Assembly: GCA_002478765.1 (NCBI GenBank)
Contig: DLQO01000041.1
Coordinates: 1-6,539, forward strand
Length of the DNA: 6,539 nt
Direction of reading: 5' to 3'
DNA from: Flavobacteriales bacterium UBA7430
GTDB lineage: Bacteria; Bacteroidota; Bacteroidia; Flavobacteriales; UBA7430
Part shown: positions 1 to 5,891 of the stretch, piece after piece
How the letters are laid out: every line of letters begins with the position of its first letter
Numbering within the stretch: position 1 is the first letter of the stretch
Made by a program: the position numbers and the translations under genes
The notes under the pieces: model-generated
Seen by the model: the letters and a program-made list of their open reading frames with translations, nothing else
Databases searched by the model: none
Told to the model about the DNA's origin: nothing

Positions 1-318
1 CGTGAAGAATTCTGGAAAGAAATCAGAGTCCCAGGGGTGCAAAACTCACTCAACCAAGAACTGGAAAAAGCGGGTAGAGTTGCTGATTTCATCGAATTGG
101 GTGAACTAATGTGTTACGATGCTTTAGATCGTCAAGAATCCTGTGGAGGGCATTTCCGTGAAGAATACCAGACACCCGAAGGTGAAGCCTTACGTAATGA
201 TGAGGATTACACTTACGTTGCTGCTTGGGAATATGATGGTGACGATAAGCAACCTGTTCTTCATAAAGAATCTCTGACGTACGAAAATATTGAGTTGAAA
301 CAAAGAAGCTACAAATAA
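1..318 (+). CDS. sdhA: Succinate dehydrogenase/fumarate reductase flavoprotein subunit, C-terminal 105 residues (5' partial)
   Basis: The frame is open from base 1 and ends in TAA at 316-318, so this is the 3' end of a gene that starts left of the window. The GTG at 37 is an internal valine codon, not a start. SdhA is the FAD-carrying catalytic subunit of complex II and oxidises succinate to fumarate. The visible part is the C-terminal helical and tail domain: [11 protein letters not shown], then [20 protein letters not shown], then [10 protein letters not shown] and a short tail. In proteobacterial SdhA the matching motif is usually ESRGAH; the ESCGGH form is, from memory, the usual Bacteroidota version. 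The FAD-binding domain and the substrate His and Arg are outside the window. The gene runs directly into sdhB with a one-base overlap, as in sdhCAB operons. Identification is firm from the neighbour and these motifs; about five sixths of the protein cannot be assessed. Confidence 0.95.
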   Translation, partial: REEFWKEIRVPGVQNSLNQELEKAGRVADFIELGELMCYDALDRQESCGGHFREEYQTPEGEALRNDEDYTYVAAWEYDGDDKQPVLHKESLTYENIELKQRSYK

Positions 319-1079
319 TGGCTGGAATGAATCTTACACTTAAAGTTTGGCGCCAAAGCGGCGCAGAAGACAAAGGACGGATTGTCGAATACAAAATATC
401 TGACATCTCTCCAGATATGTCCTTCTTAGAAATGATGGATGTTCTTAATGGACAGCTCATTGATAAAGGAGACAACCCTGTATCTTTTGATCACGATTGT
501 CGCGAAGGAATTTGCGGGTCTTGTTCTATGTACATTAATGGTGAACCGCACGGACCTGAGAATCTGATAACAACTTGTCAGTTACACATGCGTTCATTTA
601 AGGACGGAGACACCATATACATTGAACCATGGAGAGCATCAGCATTTCCGGTGATTAAAGATTTAGTCGTTGACCGATCTGCTTTTGATGCTATCATTCA
701 AGTCGGTGGATACGTTTCTGTAAATACCTCAGGAAATACTCAGGATGCCAATGCGATTCCAATCCCCAAAGCTGATGCAGACGCTGCATTTGATGCCGCA
801 ACTTGTATTGGATGTGGTGCATGTGTAGCAACTTGTAAGAATTCCTCAGCAATGTTATTTACATCGGCTAAAATTTCTCACCTAGCGCACCTTCCTCAAG
901 GTAAAGTTGAAGCACAAGAACGTGCCCTCAACATGGTCGCGAAAATGGATGAGCTCGGATTTGGTAATTGCACCAACACAGGAGACTGTGAGGTACAATG
1001 CCCAAAAGGAATTTCTCTAGACAATATCGCTCTAATGAATCGTGAATTCTTAGGAGCAACATTAAAATCAGAAAAATAA
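318..1079 (+). CDS. sdhB: Succinate dehydrogenase/fumarate reductase iron-sulfur subunit
   Basis: SdhB is the electron-transfer subunit of complex II, at the cytoplasmic face of the membrane, passing electrons from SdhA FAD to the quinone site in SdhC. The 253-residue protein is full length for the family. An N-terminal ferredoxin-like domain (about 5-110) carries the [2Fe-2S] ligands Cys61, Cys66, Cys69 and Cys87 (CREGICGSC). The C-terminal helical domain carries [11 protein letters not shown] (Cys163, 166, 169, 173) and a second set, Cys218, Cys224 and Cys228 (CEVQCPKG). By comparison with E. coli FrdB, Cys163/166/169/228 should bind [4Fe-4S] and Cys173/218/224 should bind [3Fe-4S]. All eleven ligands are present. 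The ATG at 318 overlaps the sdhA stop (TAATG), which favours it and implies translational coupling. An in-frame ATG at 327 would give an MNLTLKVW start, which is also plausible. Transcription ends at the hairpin near 1097-1129. Confidence 0.97.
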   Translation: MAGMNLTLKVWRQSGAEDKGRIVEYKISDISPDMSFLEMMDVLNGQLIDKGDNPVSFDHDCREGICGSCSMYINGEPHGPENLITTCQLHMRSFKDGDTIYIEPWRASAFPVIKDLVVDRSAFDAIIQVGGYVSVNTSGNTQDANAIPIPKADADAAFDAATCIGCGACVATCKNSSAMLFTSAKISHLAHLPQGKVEAQERALNMVAKMDELGFGNCTNTGDCEVQCPKGISLDNIALMNREFLGATLKSEK

Positions 1080-1096
1080 GAAGGTTTTCATAAACC

Positions 1097-1129
1097 AAAA
1101 AAGCCCAAGCAATGCTTGGGCTTTTTTTT
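1097..1129. terminator. Bidirectional intrinsic terminator between sdhB and the TerB-DnaJ gene
   Basis: The inverted repeat GCCCAAGC (1103-1110) and GCTTGGGC (1114-1121) encloses the three-base loop AAT. The A6 at 1097-1102 can pair with the following T run, extending the stem to 14 perfect pairs. T8 at 1122-1129 serves as the U-tract for sdhB on the plus strand. The A6 becomes T6 on the minus strand and serves the converging gene that ends at 1146. One element can therefore stop both transcription units. Confidence 0.92.
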
Positions 1130-1145
1130 GTGGTTATTTATAGGT

Positions 1146-1874
1146 TTAGTTAAGTCCTCTTTCGTTCTTGATGGCCTCATAGGCTTCTTTAACCTTCATA
1201 AACTTTTCTTTTCCCATTTTTTGTTGAGCCTCACTCAAATCACTTAACTTATCGGGATGATACTTCATTGCCATCTTTCGGTAGGCTTTTTTGACATCAG
1301 CATCAGAAACAGAAGGATCGATGTCTAAGATTTTATAGTTCTGCTTGGGCTCTTTGTAGAACATCGCCTTTATAGATGCTAAGTCATGGACATTAATGTA
1401 CATGTAAGCACCAATCTTTTCAATAATCTCGACCTCTTTAACATCAATATGGCCATCTGCCATAGATATTCCGTACAAGAAATGAATTAACTGAAGTCGT
1501 TGGGCGTGAGAAACATGCTTGTCAATCTGTAAACAGATTTGCCGTAAAGAAACCTGTTTGCTGTTTATGATATGCTTAAAAACCTTAAAGCTTTCTTCTG
1601 CTCTCTGAGGCCCGAACATTTGCCTGAATTGTGCACGAACATAGTCCAATTCTCTTTGATCGACCTTCCCATCAGCTTTAATTACATAGGCCGCAAGAAT
1701 CAATAAACTAATTTCAAACTGAGCTGCCGGCTGACTCATGTTTTGATAATGGCGTTGGAAATTCTCTTGCTCATTAGCTTTGCTAAATAAAGAACCCAAA
1801 GCATATCCCAACAATGCTCCCATAGGGCCCGCAAACATCCAGCCGAGGCCACCTGTTATCCACTTTAATTTCAT
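1146..1874 (-). CDS. TerB-domain and DnaJ-domain protein, DjlA-like membrane co-chaperone
   Basis: The 242-residue protein has three parts. Residues 5-31 are a glycine-rich hydrophobic segment (ITGGLGWMFAGPMGALLGYA), like the N-terminal membrane anchor of DjlA. Residues about 52-170 form a TerB-like all-helical domain with two acidic repeats, KADGKVDQREL (66-76) and MADGHIDVKEVE (138-149). Residues about 178-238 form a J domain with YRKMAMKYHPDKL, and its catalytic HPD is at 206-208. This order matches the DjlA family, whose J domain faces the cytoplasm and stimulates DnaK ATPase; a length near 240-270 is normal. TerB names a fold shared with tellurite-resistance proteins, and nothing here indicates tellurite resistance. 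The ATG at 1874 begins right before the hydrophobic segment. The gene is monocistronic: it converges on sdhB at a shared terminator and diverges from the DUF1853 gene. The exact client and pathway are not visible; DjlA-type is a family assignment. Confidence 0.9.
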   Translation of the reverse strand: MKLKWITGGLGWMFAGPMGALLGYALGSLFSKANEQENFQRHYQNMSQPAAQFEISLLILAAYVIKADGKVDQRELDYVRAQFRQMFGPQRAEESFKVFKHIINSKQVSLRQICLQIDKHVSHAQRLQLIHFLYGISMADGHIDVKEVEIIEKIGAYMYINVHDLASIKAMFYKEPKQNYKILDIDPSVSDADVKKAYRKMAMKYHPDKLSDLSEAQQKMGKEKFMKVKEAYEAIKNERGLN

Positions 1875-1916
1875 CTGTATTAACTTTATTTAGAACACGA
1901 GCATATGACCCGTACA

Positions 1917-1948
1917 CAAAAGAACGAAATTCTTATCCAGAAAACCAA
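1917..1948 (-). promoter_or_regulatory. Candidate Bacteroidota-type promoter for the TerB-DnaJ gene
   Basis: On the minus strand, TTG (complement of 1946-1948) is followed 21 bases later by TTCTTTTG (complement of 1917-1924). The latter matches the Bacteroidota -7 consensus TAnnTTTG at five of six fixed bases. The implied transcript would start near 1910 and leave a leader of about 35 bases before the ATG at 1874. The match is imperfect and the region is AT-rich, so this is a suggestion only. I saw no equally good promoter on the plus strand for the divergent DUF1853 gene. Confidence 0.3.
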
Positions 1949-1998
1949 TGCTTGGCCCCTGAAAACAACTCTCAGTAACAAACATTTTGTACATTTAG

Positions 1999-2883
1999 GT
2001 GGTGAGGCATCTTTTTAAAAATAAAGCAGTAAGAGACCTTGCTTGGGCAATAAGCTCGAGCGGACTTCTCAATAAATCAATTACTGTAAGCGATGTTATA
2101 CTTCAACAAGAATACTTGAAATTTGAGCAAACACTCATCCGATTAGACAAAAACCCTGATCAACTCATCGAATTTCTATCCACAAAAAACACAAGACGAT
2201 TGGGACACTATTTCGAGCAACTCGTGTTTTTTTGGCTAAAACACTCTGAACGATATACCATCAAAGCGAAAAACCTACCGCTTCGAACCGAAAAAAAAGA
2301 AACTCTTGGTGAAGTTGATTTAATCGTTTACGATGAAGAACTGGAAGTTTATCAGCACTGGGAATTGGCTGTGAAATTTTACCTGGCACAGCAGTGCAAT
2401 GGAAAAACAACTTACATCGGCCCTAATGCGAACGATTATTTACATCTAAAATTAAACAAGCTACTCACACATCAGTGTAAGGTTTTAGAGACTCTCGCGG
2501 GTGAAAAGTTACTCAAGCAACTTGGTATTGATGAGGTAGAATCTAAATTATTTGTAAAAGGGTGTCTTTACTACCATCCCGAACAAAATTACAATTCCAT
2601 GGAATTTATCCATCCCGAGCACAGCAGCTCTTGGTGGATTTACTCAAAAGAAGCTGATGATTTTTTATCCAATGATCATCAGTATGTCTTGGTACACAAA
2701 AATCAATGGCTGAGTACTCCCACCCAACCGACAACACTCATGGGTAAAGTTGAATGCATACAAACCATTCACAAGAGTTTGAGTAAAAGTCCTAGAAGTC
2801 TTCAACTGGCATGCTACAAAAACAAGGTCCTCGTGAGCCAAGGTTTCATAACAAAAGATGAGTGGCCGAAACTAATCTTGTAG
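1999..2883 (+). CDS. DUF1853 family protein, possible PD-(D/E)XK-like fold, function unknown
   Basis: I recognise the DUF1853 (PF08907) pattern along most of this 294-residue protein: VRDLAWAISSSGLL near the N terminus, RLGHYFEQLVFFWL (67-80), LGEVDLIV (103-110), HWELAVKFYL (120-129), GPNANDYLHLKLNKLLTHQ (141-159), KGCLYYHP (187-194) and SSWWIY (210-215). No biochemical role is established that I know of. Glu73 in a helix, Glu105 and Asp107 on one strand and Glu122 with Lys126 on the next resemble the ordering in PD-(D/E)XK nucleases, but the Glu-to-Lys spacing (ELAVK) differs from the usual E-x-K, so nuclease activity is inference. There is no signal peptide or membrane segment, so it is probably cytoplasmic. 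The start is GTG at 1999 or GTG at 2002; an in-frame TAG at 1996 excludes anything further upstream, and GTG is a less common start in this phylum. Its 3' end overlaps nhaA by 12 bases on the opposite strand. Confidence 0.85.
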   Translation: MVRHLFKNKAVRDLAWAISSSGLLNKSITVSDVILQQEYLKFEQTLIRLDKNPDQLIEFLSTKNTRRLGHYFEQLVFFWLKHSERYTIKAKNLPLRTEKKETLGEVDLIVYDEELEVYQHWELAVKFYLAQQCNGKTTYIGPNANDYLHLKLNKLLTHQCKVLETLAGEKLLKQLGIDEVESKLFVKGCLYYHPEQNYNSMEFIHPEHSSSWWIYSKEADDFLSNDHQYVLVHKNQWLSTPTQPTTLMGKVECIQTIHKSLSKSPRSLQLACYKNKVLVSQGFITKDEWPKLIL

Positions 2884-4209
2884 TGGTTTTGTCTTGAATC
2901 GTAATATAAGGTAGCCTATAAGACCGGCAAGAGCTGAAGTAAACAATATGCTTATTTTGGATATTTGTATGATTCTATCATCGGAAAAAGCAAGCTCGGA
3001 TATGAATAGTGACATAGTAAACCCTACGGCAGCAAGAAAGGCCACTCCGTAAATGTGGTTCCATGTAGATCGATCCGGAAGCTCAGCAATACCTAAAGAC
3101 ACCATCAACTTTGACAAGCCAACAATACCAACAAACTTTCCGATGATTAAACCCAAACCAATACCTAAACTTACAGGATGCATTAATACAGACAATCCCT
3201 CACCTTGAAATTGAATACCTGTATTGGCGAGAGCAAACAGCGGTAAGACAATGAAGGAAATAAAACCACTCAAAGAATGTTCTACTTTCTGAAGCGGAGT
3301 CGCTGCATCCATACTAACTTCTTTTATCGTCTCAAGGATTTCCATTTGGTCATTGGTCACAAACTCATTGTCATTTGGATTGGCTTTCCTAAACATATTG
3401 GTCAGAGTATCCAAATTCCTCAAGAATAACTTTTCATTGATTTTCACTCTGCCCGGAATGGTAAATGCTGCCAACACACCAGCTATAGTGGGGTGAACCC
3501 CTGAAAAAAAGAAGGCCATCCACAAGCCCCCAATACTTATAATAGAATAGAATAACTGGTTTCTAATCCCCACATAATTTCCAAGAAGAAGAATGAGTAG
3601 AAAAACAAAACCCCACATCAAATCATTCACAAAAATATCCGAAGTATAGAAAAAAGCGATGATGAGTACAGCGCCCAAGTCATCAACAATGGCTAAAGCG
3701 GTAAGAAAAATCTTAACAGAGATGGGCACGCGTTTCCCTAGCAGAGAGAGTATCCCCAAAGAAAAAGCTATATCTGTAGCCATAGGAATACCCCAGCCGC
3801 CCTCTGCACTGGTCCCTTGGTTAAAGAACACATATATTAGTGCGGGCACTAGCATTCCTCCTAAAGCCGCTGAAATCGGAAGAATTGCTTTCTTTGGTGA
3901 AGACAGTTCACCTCCAAAAATTTCTCGTTTTATTTCCAACCCAACACTGAAGAAGAAAATAGCCATCAGGCCGTCGTTAATTAAAACATGCAGGGTTTGC
4001 GTAATCGAAAATGAACCTACGGTAAGAGCTAAAGGAGTGTGCCAAAGAGCTTCATATGACTCACTCCATCTGGAATTAGCCCATACCATTGCCAACACAA
4101 CGGCAAAAAAAGTAATGATTGCTGAAGTCGATTGGTTTTGTAGTAAATGGTTTAATGGATTTAACAATCGCTCTATGGGGGTATACCGACGCTTGATATT
4201 TATTTTCAT
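2872..4209 (-). CDS. nhaA: Na+/H+ antiporter NhaA
   Basis: NhaA exports Na+ (or Li+) in exchange for about two H+ across the inner membrane, for pH and sodium homeostasis. The 445-residue protein is almost entirely hydrophobic segments, consistent with 12 membrane spans. Diagnostic stretches are NDGLMAIFFFSVGLEIKRE (78-96), WGIPMATDIAFSLGILSLLG (139-158), TALAIVDDLGA (170-180) and GFTMSLFIS (396-404). Asp176 and Asp177 match the E. coli ion-binding pair Asp163/Asp164, Asp146 matches Asp133, and Lys358 in GKFVGI matches Lys300, so it should be active. It is longer than E. coli NhaA (388), mainly through an added charged region at about 255-303 between spans VIII and IX. EH at 310-311 aligns with the E. 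coli pH-sensor residues Glu252/His253, while the His256 position is Ser314. The start ATG precedes a short basic tail and the first amphipathic helix. No terminator lies before the 12-base overlap with the converging DUF1853 gene. Confidence 0.97.
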   Translation of the reverse strand: MKINIKRRYTPIERLLNPLNHLLQNQSTSAIITFFAVVLAMVWANSRWSESYEALWHTPLALTVGSFSITQTLHVLINDGLMAIFFFSVGLEIKREIFGGELSSPKKAILPISAALGGMLVPALIYVFFNQGTSAEGGWGIPMATDIAFSLGILSLLGKRVPISVKIFLTALAIVDDLGAVLIIAFFYTSDIFVNDLMWGFVFLLILLLGNYVGIRNQLFYSIISIGGLWMAFFFSGVHPTIAGVLAAFTIPGRVKINEKLFLRNLDTLTNMFRKANPNDNEFVTNDQMEILETIKEVSMDAATPLQKVEHSLSGFISFIVLPLFALANTGIQFQGEGLSVLMHPVSLGIGLGLIIGKFVGIVGLSKLMVSLGIAELPDRSTWNHIYGVAFLAAVGFTMSLFISELAFSDDRIIQISKISILFTSALAGLIGYLILRFKTKPLQD

Positions 4210-4238
4210 AGGCTTACTAAAGATTTACGATTGCACAT

Positions 4239-4277
4239 AAAAAAACATTCCTACACAAAATTAAGTGTAGAAATGTT
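4239..4277 (-). terminator. Intrinsic terminator of the aldehyde dehydrogenase gene
   Basis: In plus-strand terms, AACATTCCTACAC (4244-4256) and GTGTAGAAATGTT (4265-4277) form a 13-position stem with one C/A mismatch and an eight-base AT loop (AAAATTAA). The A7 at 4239-4245 reads as T7 on the minus strand directly after the hairpin, which makes it a terminator for the gene ending at 4306, 28 bases upstream. It lies between that gene and nhaA on the same strand, so the two are probably separate transcription units apart from any readthrough. There is no T-tract for plus-strand transcripts. Confidence 0.8.
4256..4263 (-). promoter_or_regulatory. Candidate -7 promoter element upstream of nhaA
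   Basis: Read on the minus strand this is TAATTTTG, an exact match to the Bacteroidota -7 consensus TAnnTTTG. It overlaps the loop and one arm base of the aldehyde dehydrogenase terminator. A start about 5-7 bases downstream would give a leader of roughly 40 bases before the nhaA ATG at 4209. No clear TTTG lies at the expected -33 position (the nearest is TTATG), which weakens the call. Only 29 bases separate the terminator T-tract from the nhaA start, so a promoter of its own must overlap the terminator or lie upstream of it. Confidence 0.3.
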
Positions 4278-4305
4278 ATTCTCATAATTTAAGGCCAGAA
4301 ATATC

Positions 4306-5850
4306 TTACAAATCAAACTTAATTCCTTGAGCCAAGGGCAGCTCTGTAGAATAATTGATTGTGTTCGTTTGTCTACGCATATATGCCTTCCATGCATCTG
4401 AACCGGACTCTCTGCCACCTCCAGTTTCTTTTTCACCTCCAAAAGCACCTCCGATCTCAGCTCCCGAAGTACCAATATTCACATTGGCAATTCCACAATC
4501 TGATCCTGCATGAGATAAAAACTGCTCAGCTTCTCTTAAGTTGGTAGTCATAATGGCTGAAGATAAGCCCTGAGGTACGTCATTTTGCATTTCTATAGCA
4601 TCATCTAGATTGCTGTACTTCATCAAGTAAAGTATCGGTGCAAAAGTTTCATTTTGAACAATTGCATAGTGATTTTTAGCTTCGGCAACTGCAGGTCTAA
4701 CATAGCAACCCGACTCATAACCCTCGCCCTTCAAATGACCCCCTGATACAATGATATTGCCACCAACTTCATCTATGGCTTCTAACGCTCTGTTATAGGT
4801 GACAACAGCATCCGCATCTATAAGAGGCCCCACATGATTGTTTTCATCCAATGGGTTCCCAATACGAAGTTGCTTATAGGCAGCAACTAATTTTTCTTTA
4901 ACGGTATGGTAAATACTTTCGTGAATGATTAAACGACGCGTAGATGTGCAGCGTTGTCCGGCAGTGCCTACAGCACCAAATACAGCCCCTATCAATGTCA
5001 CATCGAGATCAGCATCAGGCGTTACAATAATCGCGTTATTGCCTCCCAACTCCAGTATCGACTTCCCAAATCGTTTTGCAACCGTGGACCCAACTGACCT
5101 TCCCATTCGAGTAGAGCCTGTAGCTGAAATTAGAGGAATGCGCTTGTCATTCGTCAACCGCTCTCCCAACTTATAATCGCCATTTACCAGAGAACAAATA
5201 CCTTCCGGCAAATCATTTTCTTTCAATACTTCAGCCATAATATTCTGACAGGCCACACCACACATCGGTGTTTTTTCCGAGGGTTTCCAGACACATACAT
5301 TACCACAAACCCAAGCCAAGGCGGTGTTCCAAGCCCAAACTGCTACTGGAAAATTAAATGCAGAGATGATACCCACTACACCCAAAGGGTGGTACTGGTC
5401 GTACATCCGATGACCAGGACGCTCAGAATGCATGGTTAAGCCGTGTAATTGGCGAGACAAACCGACAGCGAAATCACAAATGTCAATCATCTCTTGCACT
5501 TCACCTAAGCCCTCTTGGTAGGACTTACCCATTTCGTAGGAAACGAGTTTACCCAAAGGTTCTTTGTAGTCACGTAATTTATTACCAAACTGACGAACAA
5601 TCTCTCCTCGCTGAGGAGCAGGAACCATTCTCCAATATTTGAATGCTGCAACGGCCCTGTCTATGACCGTCTCATAATCTTGTTCTGAAGTAACTCCCAC
5701 CTCACCAATAAGCGCTCCATCAACAGGAGAATAAGAACGTATTGAAGCCGTTGTTGAAGATCCCAACCAAGTCTTACCCGTAGCGGACCCTTTATTTAAT
5801 TTAGCGACGCCCAAGGCACTTAGGGCATCATTTATCCCATAATTATTCAT
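4306..5850 (-). CDS. ALDH7-family dehydrogenase (antiquitin/Pcd type), probable alpha-aminoadipate semialdehyde (piperideine-6-carboxylate) dehydrogenase
   Basis: This 514-residue protein is a full-length NAD(P)+-dependent aldehyde dehydrogenase. The likely reaction is oxidation of alpha-aminoadipate semialdehyde, in equilibrium with piperideine-6-carboxylate, to alpha-aminoadipate in lysine degradation. Visible residues are Asn166 in FNFPVAV (oxyanion hole), Lys189 in WKPSEKT and GSTRMG (245-250) for cofactor binding, Glu267 in ELGGNNA (general base), Cys301 in GQRCTSTRR (nucleophile) and Glu401 in ETFAPIL. The ALDH7 assignment rests on the QRCTSTRR context and the C-terminal block TSGAEIGGAFGGEKETGGGR followed by ESGSDAWKAYMRR and LPLAQGIKF, which is nearly that of human antiquitin (ALDH7A1) and resembles Flavobacterium lutescens Pcd. 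No lysine aminotransferase or saccharopine gene lies in the window, so the substrate is inferred from family. The gene starts 41 bases after the rseP stop on the same strand, with no terminator between, so it may be cotranscribed with rseP. A terminator follows it. Common names for this function are amaB or pcd. Confidence 0.93.
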   Translation of the reverse strand: MNNYGINDALSALGVAKLNKGSATGKTWLGSSTTASIRSYSPVDGALIGEVGVTSEQDYETVIDRAVAAFKYWRMVPAPQRGEIVRQFGNKLRDYKEPLGKLVSYEMGKSYQEGLGEVQEMIDICDFAVGLSRQLHGLTMHSERPGHRMYDQYHPLGVVGIISAFNFPVAVWAWNTALAWVCGNVCVWKPSEKTPMCGVACQNIMAEVLKENDLPEGICSLVNGDYKLGERLTNDKRIPLISATGSTRMGRSVGSTVAKRFGKSILELGGNNAIIVTPDADLDVTLIGAVFGAVGTAGQRCTSTRRLIIHESIYHTVKEKLVAAYKQLRIGNPLDENNHVGPLIDADAVVTYNRALEAIDEVGGNIIVSGGHLKGEGYESGCYVRPAVAEAKNHYAIVQNETFAPILYLMKYSNLDDAIEMQNDVPQGLSSAIMTTNLREAEQFLSHAGSDCGIANVNIGTSGAEIGGAFGGEKETGGGRESGSDAWKAYMRRQTNTINYSTELPLAQGIKFDL

Positions 5851-5891
5851 TCTATTTACTTTAAAATTAAACTATAAAATTAAAAAACTTA

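Noticed and set aside
89..475. A 128-codon open frame on the minus strand across the sdhA/sdhB junction
   Set aside because: It lies opposite two conserved coding regions and its translation resembles no protein family I recognise.
318..1079. SdhB Cys173 followed by Lys rather than the common Pro, suspected as a cluster defect
   Set aside because: All eleven cysteine ligands are present, and CK in this position is, to my knowledge, normal for Bacteroidota SdhB.
1146..1874. Tellurite-resistance function from the TerB-like domain
   Set aside because: The J domain and glycine-rich N-terminal anchor match DjlA-type co-chaperones, and no other ter genes are present.
1946..1955. CAATGCTTGG in the divergent spacer repeats ten bases of the terminator at 1110-1119
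   Set aside because: Here it has no partner arm or T-tract, and a ten-base match within 6.5 kb is plausibly chance.
1983..1996. Short direct repeat ACATTT/ACATTT just before the DUF1853 start, and TACATTTA resembling a -7 element
   Set aside because: The repeat is only six AT-rich bases. The -7-like match sits too close to the GTG and has no -33 partner at the right distance.
3659..4240. A 193-codon open frame on the plus strand opposite nhaA
   Set aside because: It is antisense to a clear NhaA coding region, its translation is rich in Ser, Pro and Lys with no recognisable domain, and it extends into the terminator region. It is a shadow of nhaA.
4251..4475. A 74-codon minus-strand open frame overlapping the end of the aldehyde dehydrogenase gene
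   Set aside because: It is in another frame of the conserved ALDH C terminus and runs through the terminator hairpin.
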